A DNA stretch of 36,645 bases from assembly GCF_003943515.1 (NCBI RefSeq), contig NZ_RJPT01000005.1, positions 80,894 through 117,538 of the forward strand. The letters run 5' to 3'. Of this stretch, positions 19,395-28,064 are shown piece by piece. The position numbers and the translations under genes were made by a program. The notes under the pieces are model-generated. The model was not told the origin of the DNA. It saw only the letters and a list, made by a program, of their open reading frames with translations, and ran no database searches. The DNA is from Streptococcus cristatus (GTDB lineage: Bacteria > Bacillota > Bacilli > Lactobacillales > Streptococcaceae). Position 1 is the stretch's first letter; every line of letters starts with the position of its first letter.

Positions 19395-20708
19395 ATGCGG
19401 ATTGGTCTTTTTACAGATACCTATTTTCCTCAGGTTTCCGGGGTGGCGACGAGCATTCGCACCCTCAAGACTGAGCTAGAGAAACTAGGTCACAAAGTCT
19501 TTATTTTTACTACGACGGACAAGGATGTCAACCGCTATGAAGATTGGCAGATTATCCGTATTCCCAGCGTGCCTTTCTTCGCTTTTAAGGATCGGCGCGT
19601 GGCTTATCGTGGCTTTTCCAATGCTTTGGAAATTGCCCGCCAGTATCAGCTGGATATCATCCATACTCAGACAGAGTTTTCGCTGGGTCTTTTGGGCATC
19701 TGGATTGCCAAGGAACTGCGGATTCCAGTGGTTCACACCTACCATACCCAATATGAGGACTATGTGCACTATCTTGCCAAGGGCATGGTCATTCGCCCAA
19801 GTATGGTCAAGTACATCGTGCGTGGCTTTATGAGCGATTTGGATGGTGTCATTTGTCCATCTGAGATTGTCTATGATCTATTGGTCGGCTACAAAATCAA
19901 GGCGGAAAAACGGGTTATTCCGACAGGAATCGACTTGGCCAAGTTTGACCGCCCAGAACTCTCACGGGAAGACATCAAGAAACTGCGCTTTAAGCTGGGC
20001 ATAGCAGAAGACGAAATCATGCTGCTCAGTTTATCCAGAATTTCCTACGAGAAAAATATCCAGGCGATTGTTGAAGCACTGCCAATGGTTCTGGAAGAAA
20101 ATGCCAAGGTGAAGTTGGTCATTGTTGGAGATGGGCCTTATGCTGAGGACTTAAAAGCCTTGGTAGCCCAGCTTCATATTGAGGATTCAGTCATTTTTAC
20201 AGGGATGATTGCGCCGAGTGATACGGCTCTCTACTATAAGGCGGCAGATTTCTTTATCTCAGCCTCAACCAGCGAGACGCAGGGGCTGACTTATCTGGAA
20301 AGTCTAGCCAGTGGTACGCCCATCATCGCCCATGGCAATCCCTATCTGGATAATGTAATCAGCGATAAAACCTTTGGTACGCTTTATTATGAAAGTCGAG
20401 ATTTAGCAGGAGCTATTTTGGAGGCCATTTTGGCAACGCCAGATATGGACGAGAAAAAGCTAGCCGATAAATTATACGAGATTTCCGCCGAGAATTTTGG
20501 TCGTCGTGTCTATGAATTCTATCTAGATTTAACCATTAGCAAGGATTTTCATAATGATCTCAATCCAGAAGAAACGATGGCCAAACGCTTGGCCAAGACC
20601 ATTGTCTATTTGCCAGGAAAAATCATGTCACTGCCGGTAAACAGCTCAACTAGGATGATAAAAGCCTCTAAGAAGCAAATAAAGAATATTCGGAAATATT
20701 GGGAATAA
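19395..20708 (+). CDS. Glycosyltransferase family 4, probable glucosyl-diacylglycerol synthase
   Basis: This 437-aa GT-B glycosyltransferase begins MRIGLFTDTYFPQVSGVATSI, the classic start of bacterial diacylglycerol glucosyltransferases (pneumococcal spr0982, partner of CpoA). It probably transfers glucose from UDP-glucose to diacylglycerol, the first step of glycolipid synthesis. Visible features are the acceptor-side HTYHTQYEDYVHY, the donor-side GDGPYAEDLKAL, and the EX7E motif in SETQGLTYLESLASGTP (about 295-311). The C-terminal tail (about 390-437) is basic and amphipathic, likely binding the membrane surface. It follows the cpoA-like gene by one base, so the two are co-translated. GlcDAG synthase is the best reading; a different hexose is possible. 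Confidence 0.82.
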   Translation: MRIGLFTDTYFPQVSGVATSIRTLKTELEKLGHKVFIFTTTDKDVNRYEDWQIIRIPSVPFFAFKDRRVAYRGFSNALEIARQYQLDIIHTQTEFSLGLLGIWIAKELRIPVVHTYHTQYEDYVHYLAKGMVIRPSMVKYIVRGFMSDLDGVICPSEIVYDLLVGYKIKAEKRVIPTGIDLAKFDRPELSREDIKKLRFKLGIAEDEIMLLSLSRISYEKNIQAIVEALPMVLEENAKVKLVIVGDGPYAEDLKALVAQLHIEDSVIFTGMIAPSDTALYYKAADFFISASTSETQGLTYLESLASGTPIIAHGNPYLDNVISDKTFGTLYYESRDLAGAILEAILATPDMDEKKLADKLYEISAENFGRRVYEFYLDLTISKDFHNDLNPEETMAKRLAKTIVYLPGKIMSLPVNSSTRMIKASKKQIKNIRKYWE

Positions 20709-20744
20709 ACTTTCTCATAAGGCCTAATGAACGGAGGTGCTCTT

Positions 20745-21110
20745 ATGAAAGTCCATAAAAAAGAAATTTTCTTTTTGCTCCCCCTTTTCTTTTTCTATTT
20801 TGTCTTTTATATACTGTTACGATATTTGCCTATGGATTCCATCTTAAGTAAGGGGCTAGTAGTTGGAAATGTTCTCATCTACTCTCCTCTGGCGACCCTG
20901 TTGGTATCCCTGCTCTATGCAGCTTTTTATGGGTTTTCTCTGCGCTTTTCTTTCTTGGTTGCTTTCTTATTTTTCCTGACTATTTTCACCTTTGGGGAGT
21001 GGATTCCTCTTTATCATGCCGCCTATTTCCTATGCTCACTAGCTGGAAATGGTTTAGGACACTTGATTTATCTATTTAGTAGGAAAAATAGCAGAGCTGA
21101 AAACCAATAA
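20745..21110 (+). CDS. Small integral membrane protein of unknown function
   Basis: I do not recognise the family. The product is 121 aa if started at the ATG at 20745, which has a strong GGAGGTG 7 bp upstream; the in-frame ATG at 20727 lies before that Shine-Dalgarno and is rejected. It is mostly hydrophobic, with about four membrane helices (roughly 7-26, 35-58, 60-83, 88-108), a basic N-terminus (MKVHKKE) and a polar C-terminus. It is 36 bp downstream of the glycosyltransferase pair with no promoter or terminator between, so it is probably the third gene of that operon. No catalytic residues are evident. Confidence 0.7.
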   Translation: MKVHKKEIFFLLPLFFFYFVFYILLRYLPMDSILSKGLVVGNVLIYSPLATLLVSLLYAAFYGFSLRFSFLVAFLFFLTIFTFGEWIPLYHAAYFLCSLAGNGLGHLIYLFSRKNSRAENQ

Positions 21111-21116
21111 AAGTTC

Positions 21117-21144
21117 TTGCAAATTTTTTCAATCGTGCTATAAT
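21117..21144 (+). promoter_or_regulatory. Promoter of the T-box leader / thrS operon
   Basis: TTGCAA at 21117-21122 and TATAAT at 21139-21144 have a 16-bp spacer; TGC before the -10 makes it extended. Transcription should begin near 21151. Confidence 0.85.
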
Positions 21145-21150
21145 AATTTT

Positions 21151-21360
21151 TAGAGACATATCACCTGCAGAAAATCTTTTAGAGAGCGCGTGGAGCTGGA
21201 AATCGCGTAGAGGATGCAGTTGGGACTACTCTACTGGCTTTTATGAAAACATAAAACGGTGGCTACGTTAGAGCCAATCAGAGGTGTAGGTCTTTTTGAC
21301 TTGCATAAATGAAGGTGGAACCACGTTGCGACGTCCTTTCGAGGATGTCGTTTTTATTTT
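21151..21360 (+). ncRNA. T-box riboswitch, threonine-specific
   Basis: The leader senses uncharged tRNA-Thr and allows read-through into the downstream genes. Stem I begins at AGAGAGC (21181) with an AG-box-like GGAGCTG and GGAAA. The likely specifier codon is ACT (Thr) at 21225-21227, followed by ACTC as in other T-boxes. Two hairpins follow (TTTTATG/CATAAAA near 21239-21257 and GGCT/AGCC near 21262). The conserved T-box AAGGTGGAACCACG is at 21312-21325. A terminator stem of 9 bp (21329-21350, TTCG loop) with T5 closes the leader. The UGGA in the antiterminator bulge predicts a tRNA with U at position 73. Confidence 0.93.
21329..21360 (+). terminator. Regulated terminator of the T-box leader
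   Basis: CGACGTCCT and AGGATGTCG form a 9-bp stem with one G-T pair around a TTCG loop, followed by TTTTTATTTT. The 5' arm competes with the antiterminator that includes the T-box sequence. Confidence 0.88.
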
Positions 21361-21379
21361 GTCAGAAGGAGGAAGAATG

Positions 21380-21994
21380 ATGCTTTATATGATTGGCGGA
21401 TCGCCTTGTAGTGGGAAGTCAACAATTGCTTCACTTCTTGCTAGACAGTATCAATTACTTCATATCAAACTGGATGATTTGGTAGACGAGATGATGAGTC
21501 AAGCAAGTGCAGACTCACAGCCAATTTGCCTTCTTAGACAGGATAGAAGTCCAGAACAAATCTGGATGAGAAGTCCAGAAGAGATGGCAGATGAAGAATG
21601 TCGCTTTTATGAAGAGATTTTTCCTTATGTGAAATCTTACTTGATAAAAAATCAAGATAGACCTCTATTGGTGGAGGGGGCAGGACTTTTGCCTCACTTG
21701 GTAAAGGAGCTTGAATGTCCAGCGTCTTCCTATCTATGCTTGACTCCAACAGCCGATTTTCAGAAAAAGCACTATAGACAGAGAGAATGGGTTCCTTATG
21801 TTTTAGAGGGAACAACCAATCCTGAGCAAGCTTTTGAAAACTGGATGCAACGAGACATTCTTTTTGCCCAAATGGTTCGGCAGGAAGCGATGAAATTAGG
21901 CTATCCTAGCCTTATAACAGATGGTAGTCAGTCAGAAAATCAGACTGTGGAAGAAGTTGCTCGGCTCTTAAAATTGTCCAAAAAAATAGAATAA
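21380..21994 (+). CDS. P-loop small-molecule kinase of unknown substrate, under the Thr T-box
   Basis: I do not recognise the specific gene. The product is 204 aa from the ATG at 21380, 7 bp after AAGGAGG; the ATG three bases earlier is also possible. It is a P-loop nucleotide-binding protein: Walker A GSPCSGKST at about 7-15, LDDLVDEM at about 33-40, a hydrophobic strand ending in VEGAG (about 97-101) where many small-molecule kinases have a catalytic or Walker B segment, and an Arg-rich lid candidate YRQREW at about 133-138. This layout suggests a shikimate- or phosphoglycerate-kinase-like fold acting on a small metabolite. It lies between the threonine T-box and thrS, 18 bp before thrS, so its expression should rise when charged tRNA-Thr falls. 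Confidence 0.75.
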   Translation: MLYMIGGSPCSGKSTIASLLARQYQLLHIKLDDLVDEMMSQASADSQPICLLRQDRSPEQIWMRSPEEMADEECRFYEEIFPYVKSYLIKNQDRPLLVEGAGLLPHLVKELECPASSYLCLTPTADFQKKHYRQREWVPYVLEGTTNPEQAFENWMQRDILFAQMVRQEAMKLGYPSLITDGSQSENQTVEEVARLLKLSKKIE

Positions 21995-22012
21995 ATATTT
22001 AAGGAGAAAACC

Positions 22013-23962
22013 ATGATTAAGATTACTTTCCCAGATGGCGCTGTTCGTGAATTCGAGGCTGGCGTTACAACTTTTGAAATTGCCCAATCTATAAGCAATT
22101 CCCTAGCTAAAAAGGCCTTGGCTGGTAAATTCAATGGCAAACTGATTGATACGACTCGTGCCATCACTGAAGATGGTGCTATTGAAATCGTGACACCTGA
22201 TCACGAAGATGCTCTGCCAATCTTGCGCCACTCAGCTGCTCACTTGTTTGCTCAAGCAGCTCGCCGCCTTTTTCCAGACATTCATCTAGGGGTTGGCCCA
22301 GCCATCGAAGATGGTTTCTACTACGATACGGACAATCAAGCTGGCCAAATCTCAAACGAAGACCTGCCTCGTATCGAAGAAGAAATGAAGAAGATCGTCA
22401 AAGAAAACTTCCCATCCATCCGTGAGGAAGTGTCCAAGGATGAGGCACGTAAAATTTTCCAAAATGACCCTTACAAGTTGGAATTGATTGAAGAGCACTC
22501 AGAAGATGAGGGTGGTTTGACCATCTACCGTCAAGGCGAATATGTAGACCTCTGCCGTGGACCTCACGTTCCTTCAACAGGTCGCATCCAAATCTTCCAC
22601 CTTCTCCATGTAGCAGGTGCTTACTGGCGTGGAAATAGCGACAATGCGATGATGCAACGTATCTACGGTACAGCTTGGTTTGACAAAAAAGACTTGAAGA
22701 ACTACCTTCAAATGCGTGAAGAAGCCAAAGAACGTGACCACCGCAAACTTGGTAAAGAGCTTGACCTCTTCATGATTTCACAAGAAGTCGGACAAGGACT
22801 TCCATTCTGGTTGCCAAATGGGGCGACTATTCGTCGTGAATTGGAACGCTACATTGTCGACAAGGAGTTGGCTTCTGGCTACCAACACGTCTACACTCCA
22901 CCACTTGCTTCAGTAGAACTTTACAAGACTTCTGGTCACTGGGATCATTACCAAGAGGACATGTTCCCAACTATGGACATGGGTGACGGGGAAGAATTTG
23001 TTCTTCGTCCAATGAACTGCCCACACCACATCCAGGTCTACAAACACCATGTTCACTCATACCGTGAATTGCCAATCCGTATCGCCGAGATCGGTATGAT
23101 GCACCGCTATGAGAAATCTGGTGCCCTAACTGGTCTTCAACGTGTGCGTGAAATGTCTCTCAACGACGGTCACCTCTTTGTTACTCCAGAACAAATCCAA
23201 GAAGAATTCCAACGTGCCCTTCAGTTGATTATTGATGTCTATGAAGACTTCAACTTGACTGAATACCGCTTCCGTCTCTCTCTTCGTGACCCTCAAGATA
23301 CTCATAAGTACTTTGACAATGATGAAATGTGGGAAAATGCCCAAACCATGCTTCGTGCAGCGCTTGATGAAATGGGCGTAGACTATTTTGAAGCCGAAGG
23401 TGAAGCTGCCTTCTATGGTCCGAAACTCGATATCCAAGTGAAGACCGCCCTAGGAAAAGAAGAAACTCTTTCTACGATACAGCTCGATTTCTTGTTGCCA
23501 GAACGCTTTGATCTCAAATACATCGGAGCTGATGGCGAAGAGCACCGTCCAGTTATGATCCACCGTGGGGTTATCTCAACTATGGAACGCTTCACAGCTA
23601 TCTTGATTGAGAACTACAAGGGTGCCTTCCCAACATGGCTTGCACCACATCAAGTAACCCTCATCCCAGTATCTAACGAAAAACACGTGGACTACGCATG
23701 GGAAGTGGCTAAGAAACTCCGTGACCGCGGTGTCCGTGCTGATGTGGATGAGCGCAATGAAAAAATGCAGTTCAAGATTCGTGCGTCACAAACCAGCAAG
23801 ATTCCTTACCAATTGATCGTTGGGGACAAGGAAATGGAAGATGGAACTGTCAATGTTCGCCGCTATGGCCAAAAAGAAACACAAACTGTCTCAGTTGATG
23901 ACTTTGTTCAAGCTATCTTAGCTGATATCGCTAACAAATCACGCGTGACTAAAGAAGATTAA
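22013..23962 (+). CDS. thrS: Threonyl-tRNA synthetase
   Basis: ThrRS charges tRNA-Thr with threonine. The 649-aa protein has the TGS domain (1-62, [17 protein letters not shown]), the editing domain with [13 protein letters not shown] at about 72-84 and a later CRGPHV segment, the class II catalytic core with MNCPHH (zinc-binding Cys336), the motif 2 region [11 protein letters not shown], motif 3 and the C-terminal anticodon-binding domain ([16 protein letters not shown]). All are intact at the usual length. AAGGAG lies 8 bp before the ATG. Regulation is through the T-box leader located before the upstream kinase gene. Codon use is biased towards preferred codons, and a strong terminator follows. 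Confidence 0.98.
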   Translation: MIKITFPDGAVREFEAGVTTFEIAQSISNSLAKKALAGKFNGKLIDTTRAITEDGAIEIVTPDHEDALPILRHSAAHLFAQAARRLFPDIHLGVGPAIEDGFYYDTDNQAGQISNEDLPRIEEEMKKIVKENFPSIREEVSKDEARKIFQNDPYKLELIEEHSEDEGGLTIYRQGEYVDLCRGPHVPSTGRIQIFHLLHVAGAYWRGNSDNAMMQRIYGTAWFDKKDLKNYLQMREEAKERDHRKLGKELDLFMISQEVGQGLPFWLPNGATIRRELERYIVDKELASGYQHVYTPPLASVELYKTSGHWDHYQEDMFPTMDMGDGEEFVLRPMNCPHHIQVYKHHVHSYRELPIRIAEIGMMHRYEKSGALTGLQRVREMSLNDGHLFVTPEQIQEEFQRALQLIIDVYEDFNLTEYRFRLSLRDPQDTHKYFDNDEMWENAQTMLRAALDEMGVDYFEAEGEAAFYGPKLDIQVKTALGKEETLSTIQLDFLLPERFDLKYIGADGEEHRPVMIHRGVISTMERFTAILIENYKGAFPTWLAPHQVTLIPVSNEKHVDYAWEVAKKLRDRGVRADVDERNEKMQFKIRASQTSKIPYQLIVGDKEMEDGTVNVRRYGQKETQTVSVDDFVQAILADIANKSRVTKED

Positions 23963-23965
23963 AAT

Positions 23966-24022
23966 AAAAAAGGCAAATTCGATTGAGGGAGCTCCTCAAT
24001 AGGCTTTGCCTTTTCATTTTTT
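23966..24022 (+). terminator. Terminator of the thrS operon
   Basis: The outer stem AAAAGGCAAA (23968-23977) pairs with TTTGCCTTTT (24005-24014). An inner perfect stem ATTGAGG/CCTCAAT surrounds GAGCT. A T-run to 24022 follows. Confidence 0.9.
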
Positions 24023-24061
24023 ACAATTTTGTTAAACGTAATCCTCTCTCATCTCTGTGTT

Positions 24062-24090
24062 TTGTCTAATCCCATGAAAAATGATATAAT
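24062..24090 (+). promoter_or_regulatory. Promoter of the signal-peptidase-like gene
   Basis: TTGTCT at 24062-24067 and TATAAT at 24085-24090 have a 17-bp spacer and an extended TGA before the -10. A GGGGAG Shine-Dalgarno follows at 24105-24110. Confidence 0.75.
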
Positions 24091-24114
24091 AGAACAAAAG
24101 GACAGGGGAGAGAG

Positions 24115-24672
24115 ATGTTAAAGAGAGATTTACTGAGAAATATTATCATTGTGACGGTATTTATTGCCATTCTGGTGGGGCTACGCTTGTTTGTCTATAC
24201 ACCTTATCGTATCACCAAGCAAGATGCCAATTCTTTCTTAGCGGAAAATGATTTGGTCTTGGCGGATAAGACAGCCAAGCTTGCTCGTGGGGAATTTGCC
24301 CTCTATGAGGTCGATGGAAAAGAGTATGTCGGCCGTGTCATTGCTAAGGAAAATGACAAGGTAACCTATATGGATAACTTGCTGTATCTGAACAATCAGG
24401 TACAATCAGAGCAATATATCGAAAAGATGCGAGAGAAATATCTGGCTTCGGCTGCCAGCACGGGTTATTATACCCACGATTTTTCTGTTGTTGACTTAAA
24501 AGGAGCGACTTCTGATACCATCCCTAAAAATTCTTTTCTCATCTTGAATGATCGACGGGAAAATACGAAAGACAGTCGAGAATTTGGTCTGATCAAAAAG
24601 GAGCAGATTAAGGGAATTATAGAATTCCGTATCTCTCCTTTAGATAAATTTGGTTTTGTTGAAACGAAGTAG
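24115..24672 (+). CDS. Signal peptidase I homologue lacking the catalytic Ser-Lys dyad (SipA-like)
   Basis: This 185-aa protein has the type I signal peptidase layout: an N-terminal membrane helix (about 9-28), an extracytoplasmic S26 domain, and the conserved box E-like NDRRENTKDSREFG near 149-162. Aligning DANSFLAEND with the canonical SMxPTLxxGD places Asp37 where the nucleophilic Ser should be. Aligning YVGRVIA with the canonical YIKRVIG puts Gly73 in place of the general-base Lys. Both catalytic residues are therefore missing, so peptidase activity is not expected. The same Ser-to-Asp and Lys-to-Gly pair is known in S. pyogenes SipA, a pilus assembly factor. No sortase or pilin gene is near; the gene is monocistronic with its own promoter and terminator. 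Confidence 0.82.
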   Translation: MLKRDLLRNIIIVTVFIAILVGLRLFVYTPYRITKQDANSFLAENDLVLADKTAKLARGEFALYEVDGKEYVGRVIAKENDKVTYMDNLLYLNNQVQSEQYIEKMREKYLASAASTGYYTHDFSVVDLKGATSDTIPKNSFLILNDRRENTKDSREFGLIKKEQIKGIIEFRISPLDKFGFVETK

Positions 24673-24673
24673 T

Positions 24674-24707
24674 AAAAAACTAGGCTGGAAATTCCAACCT
24701 AGTTTTC
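24674..24707. terminator. Bidirectional terminator between the signal-peptidase-like gene and the LapA-like gene
   Basis: AAAACTAGG and CCTAGTTTT form the outer stem, with an inner TGGAA/TTCCA stem and one mismatch between them. T-runs lie on both sides, so it serves both convergent genes. The stop codon of the minus-strand gene lies within the stem. Confidence 0.88.
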
Positions 24708-24956
24708 TTTTTGAGATGTTTTAAGACTTTCTTTGGTTTTCTTAAGCTCTTTTTTCAGCGAGAAGTTTTTAGATATGCTGATGAGAAAGGTTGTAATAGA
24801 GCCTAGGAGGACAGAGACCAGAATCAAAATGATTAAGGGAAGTTTAAAGCTGAAGAGGATAAAACTAACATTGACGCTCTGCATATTGGCCAAGGAAATA
24901 CTGGCTACCAATAGAATGGTAATTAAAAGCAGGATATAATGCAATTTTTCTTTCAT
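24699..24956 (-). CDS. LapA-domain (DUF1049) small membrane protein
   Basis: This 85-aa protein has two membrane helices (about 8-25 and 36-60) linked by the pattern NMQSVNVSFILFSFKLPLIILIL typical of LapA-domain proteins, and a basic, Lys-rich coiled C-terminus (about 61-85). The function is unknown in Gram-positive bacteria. A clear AGGAGA precedes the ATG. It lies 14 bp downstream of gatD on the same strand, so it is probably the last gene of the murT-gatD operon. Confidence 0.75.
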   Translation of the reverse strand: MKEKLHYILLLITILLVASISLANMQSVNVSFILFSFKLPLIILILVSVLLGSITTFLISISKNFSLKKELKKTKESLKTSQKEN

Positions 24957-24970
24957 AATGATTCTCCTAA

Positions 24971-25756
24971 TTATTCAAATTCAGCCTTGCTCTTGACATC
25001 GCCGTACTCTTCTTGAGTTTCTTGGGCTAGGATGTCCTCATAGGCTGACAGTTCAATGGCAGAGCCATACTTATTTTTCAGAGCGGTGGTCACCAGACGG
25101 TAGGCCAGATTCGCATTGCGAGACAAGATGGGACCATGGAAGTAGGAACCAAAGACATTCTTATAGTGGACGCCTTCGTTGCCGTCTTCCTGATTATTAC
25201 CATTTCCATAGACGACCTTGCCCAGCGGTTTTTCATCGTCAGAGAGGAAGGTGCGCCCTTGGTGGTTTTCAAAGCCGTAGTAGGTTTCATCAAATTCTTC
25301 GTTATAAATCTTGATGTCACCGATATAGCGATTCTTGACTTGGTTGAGAGTGTAGTGTCCCATGATGCCCAGACCTTCGATTCGTCGACCAGAAGCTTCA
25401 ATATAGTATTGACCCAAGAGTTGGAAACCGCCACAGATAGCTAGCACAACGCCGTTGTCATGGATAAAGTTTTCCAAGGCATCTTTTTTAGCTGGCAGGT
25501 CACGAGCCACGATCGTTTGCTCATAGTCTTGACCTCCGCCAAAGAAGACGATGTCGTAGCTATCCTTGTCAAAGTCATCTTCTAGAGAAACGATATCAAC
25601 CTCAACCCTAGCACCTAGCTTTTCAGCTACATACTTGAGCATAAGGACATTACCGTTGTCGCCATAGGTATTCATAAGGTCGCCGTAGAGATGAGCGATT
25701 TTTAAGTCATAGTGATAATCCTGGTTTGCAGGAGAAACGAGGGATCTATAAACCAT
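24971..25756 (-). CDS. gatD: Lipid II isoglutaminyl synthase, glutaminase subunit GatD
   Basis: GatD supplies ammonia from glutamine so that MurT can amidate the D-Glu of lipid II, giving iso-glutamine in peptidoglycan. The 261-aa class I (CobB/CobQ-like) glutamine amidotransferase has [10 protein letters not shown] (about 71-80), the nucleophile Cys108 in [11 protein letters not shown] and the catalytic His207 in [11 protein letters not shown]. It is longer at both ends than the minimal domain. The ATG shares one base with the murT stop (TAATG), so translation is coupled and the subunits are made together. Confidence 0.95.
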   Translation of the reverse strand: MVYRSLVSPANQDYHYDLKIAHLYGDLMNTYGDNGNVLMLKYVAEKLGARVEVDIVSLEDDFDKDSYDIVFFGGGQDYEQTIVARDLPAKKDALENFIHDNGVVLAICGGFQLLGQYYIEASGRRIEGLGIMGHYTLNQVKNRYIGDIKIYNEEFDETYYGFENHQGRTFLSDDEKPLGKVVYGNGNNQEDGNEGVHYKNVFGSYFHGPILSRNANLAYRLVTTALKNKYGSAIELSAYEDILAQETQEEYGDVKSKAEFE

Positions 25757-27099
25757 TAGTTCATCTCCTTTCTGATTACTTGTCGTTCTGCCAGCAACTC
25801 GCGGAATTCCAGCATAGCGGTATAAGTAGCTAGAATATAGGCATGTTTGGTTTCTTGCTCTTCAATCATCTTAAAGACTGCTTCCAAATCTTTGACTTCA
25901 GTAATCTGATCTGCTGGATAGCCAGTCACCCGCAGTCGACGAGCAATCTCAGAATGGCGGATTCCGCCTGCAAGGACCTGAGGAATATCCATCTCTAAAA
26001 TTTTCTCAAAATCAGCATCCCAGATCCAGCTGGTATCAATGCCGTCTGCATAGTTGGCATTGAGCAGGACAGATAGGCTAAAGTCAAAAGGTGCCAGCTC
26101 AATCATTTCCAAGGCTTGGGTCGCACCGACTGGATTTTTGATCAAGACTAAAGTACATTCCTTATCGCCAATTTTGAAAGTTTCCTGACGACCAAAGACA
26201 GCCCGGCTCTTGTCAAAGCCAGTCTTGATGGTAGCTGGCTCGACTCCGAAGAACTGAGCAACTGACACAGCGGCCAAGGCATTATAGATATTGTAGAGAC
26301 CACCGATATTGATCTGATAGTCTTGTCCATCAATGGTAAAGGCAGAGCGATTGTGCTCAAGTGCTTTGAGAGCGGTCAGACTGTAGTCTAGCTTAGGGCG
26401 CTTGAAACCACAGTCCTCACAGATGTAAGCTCCCAGATTTGCATAAGTATTGAGCTCGTACTTGAGGATATGCTCGCACTTAGGACAGAGGATACCCTCA
26501 GTATTGTAGTGGGCTAGCTTAGGTTGGCTTTTCTCCGTGTCAAATCCATAGTAGCGGACAGGATTCTTCAGGCTGACCGAGTTAAAGAGCGGGCTGTCAC
26601 CATTCATCAGTACAGTCGCTTCAGGTACTTTAGCTGCAGCATCCAGAATCATCTGGTAGGTCGTGTAGATCTCACCATAGCGGTCCATTTGGTCACGGAA
26701 AATGTTGGTAAAGACGAAGAGGCTAGGCTTGATATAATCACAAATCCGAGATAGGCTGGCTTCATCTATTTCCAGCACTGCGATATGTTTGCCAGATTTG
26801 CCTTTTTTAGCAGTCAGGAAGGTTGTCGTAATCCCGGTAATCATATTGGCGCCGCTGGGATTGGTCACTACTTCTCCGAAAGCTTCCTTGAGAATGCCCA
26901 CTGTCAAAGCTGTAGTCAGAGTTTTTCCGTTGGTTCCTGTAATGACCACGACTTCGTAGTTCTTGGCCAAGTTTTGCAAAATATTTTTATCAAATGTGAG
27001 GGCAACTTTTCCTGGCAGAGTCGAGCCACGTCCCATTTTGCTGAGAACAAAGTGGGAGGACTTGCCTGCTAGGAGGCCCAATGCTGTATTTATCTTCAT
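25756..27099 (-). CDS. murT: Lipid II isoglutaminyl synthase, ligase subunit MurT
   Basis: MurT is the Mur-ligase-like ATPase that activates lipid II D-Glu for amidation with ammonia from GatD. The 447-aa protein has the Mur P-loop TGTNGKT at 54-60 and the Mur-type LEIDEASL segment. A zinc-ribbon insertion characteristic of MurT has Cys205, Cys208, Cys227 and Cys230 (CPKC and CEDC). The C-terminal DUF1727 region follows. The modification is important for growth and beta-lactam resistance in related species. The ATG has no Shine-Dalgarno; an extended -10 box ends seven bases upstream, so a leaderless mRNA is likely. The gene is divergent from cdaA, with 107 bp between the two starts. Confidence 0.95.
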   Translation of the reverse strand: MKINTALGLLAGKSSHFVLSKMGRGSTLPGKVALTFDKNILQNLAKNYEVVVITGTNGKTLTTALTVGILKEAFGEVVTNPSGANMITGITTTFLTAKKGKSGKHIAVLEIDEASLSRICDYIKPSLFVFTNIFRDQMDRYGEIYTTYQMILDAAAKVPEATVLMNGDSPLFNSVSLKNPVRYYGFDTEKSQPKLAHYNTEGILCPKCEHILKYELNTYANLGAYICEDCGFKRPKLDYSLTALKALEHNRSAFTIDGQDYQINIGGLYNIYNALAAVSVAQFFGVEPATIKTGFDKSRAVFGRQETFKIGDKECTLVLIKNPVGATQALEMIELAPFDFSLSVLLNANYADGIDTSWIWDADFEKILEMDIPQVLAGGIRHSEIARRLRVTGYPADQITEVKDLEAVFKMIEEQETKHAYILATYTAMLEFRELLAERQVIRKEMN

Positions 27100-27106
27100 A
27101 AGAAAT

Positions 27107-27115
27107 ATTTTATCA
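27107..27115 (-). promoter_or_regulatory. Extended -10 promoter of murT-gatD, leaderless geometry
   Basis: The minus strand reads TGA-TAAAAT at 27115-27107. The seven bases ATTTCTT separate it from the murT ATG at 27099, leaving no room for a Shine-Dalgarno. Confidence 0.5.
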
Positions 27116-27155
27116 TAAAAAAGTAAAGAAGGTTACAGAAAAATATCCTTAAAAG

Positions 27156-27164
27156 TGATATAAT
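27156..27164 (+). promoter_or_regulatory. Extended -10 promoter of cdaA-cdaR-glmM
   Basis: TGA-TATAAT at 27156-27164 is a perfect extended -10 without a clear -35. The leader to the cdaA ATG is about 35 nt. Confidence 0.65.
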
Positions 27165-27206
27165 GGTTGAGAACTGTTTGTTTTTGACTGGGAGGGCCAC
27201 TATGCA

Positions 27207-28064
27207 ATGAACTTTCAACAATTAACCAATCTCCAATACTGGTCTAATGTATTCAGTAATCCTTGGAATATTTTAATCAACATTATTGATATTGCTTTAG
27301 TTACCTGGATTTTATATCATTTTACTAAAGCAATTGCCGGGACCAAAATTATGATTCTGGTTCGGGGAGTGCTCTTCTTCATCTTGGCACAGTTTTTAGC
27401 GAATATCATTGGTTTGACGACCATTTCATGGTTGATCAATCAGGTTATTACCTACGGAGTCATTGCGGCAGTGGTGATTTTCTCGCCTGAGATTCGGACT
27501 GGTCTTGAAAAGCTGGGTAGAGCAACTGAGATTTTTTCAGCCACGCCAGTCAGCAGTGAGGAGAAATTGATTCAAGCCTTTGTTAAGGCAGTAGCTTACA
27601 TGAGTCCGCGTAAGATCGGTGCTTTGGTAGCTATTCAGGGCGCTCGAACATTGCAGGAATACATTGCAACGGGAATCCCACTGGATGCGGATATCTCTGG
27701 GGAACTGTTGATCAATATTTTCATTCCTAATACGCCTCTTCATGATGGGGCAGTTATTATCAAAGATAATAAGATCGCTGCCTCTTGTGCCTATTTGCCG
27801 CTTACAGAAAGCACAGGTATTTCCAAGGAATTTGGGACTCGTCACCGGGCTGCGATTGGCCTTTCAGAAGTTTCAGATGCCTTTACTTTTGTCGTGTCTG
27901 AGGAGACAGGCGGTATTTCTACGACACATAATGGAGTCTTCAAGCATGATTTGAGTTTGAGCGAGTTCGAATCACAACTGCGGGAAGTTCTCTTATCAGA
28001 CAAGCATGAGAAAATGAGCCTAAAGAATCGTATCCTAGGAGGATGGAAGAATGAAACAAAGTAA
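27207..28064 (+). CDS. cdaA: Diadenylate cyclase CdaA (DacA)
   Basis: CdaA makes c-di-AMP from two ATP at the membrane. The 285-aa protein has three N-terminal helices (about 20-38, 45-65, 70-92) and a DAC domain with the metal-binding DGA at 180-182 (PLHDGAVII) and the nucleotide-binding RHR at 212-214 (GTRHRAAIG). The start lies 11 nt after GGAGG. Another ATG only 6 nt after GGAGG opens a two-codon frame (ATG CAA TGA) whose stop overlaps the cdaA ATG. The stop overlaps cdaR by 14 nt. The cdaA-cdaR-glmM arrangement is the standard Firmicutes c-di-AMP operon. Confidence 0.96.
   Translation: MNFQQLTNLQYWSNVFSNPWNILINIIDIALVTWILYHFTKAIAGTKIMILVRGVLFFILAQFLANIIGLTTISWLINQVITYGVIAAVVIFSPEIRTGLEKLGRATEIFSATPVSSEEKLIQAFVKAVAYMSPRKIGALVAIQGARTLQEYIATGIPLDADISGELLINIFIPNTPLHDGAVIIKDNKIAASCAYLPLTESTGISKEFGTRHRAAIGLSEVSDAFTFVVSEETGGISTTHNGVFKHDLSLSEFESQLREVLLSDKHEKMSLKNRILGGWKNETK

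Noticed and set aside
21296..21379. N-terminal extension of the P-loop kinase
   Set aside because: These codons lie in the T-box and terminator; the AAGGAGG at 21366 sets the start at 21380 or 21377.
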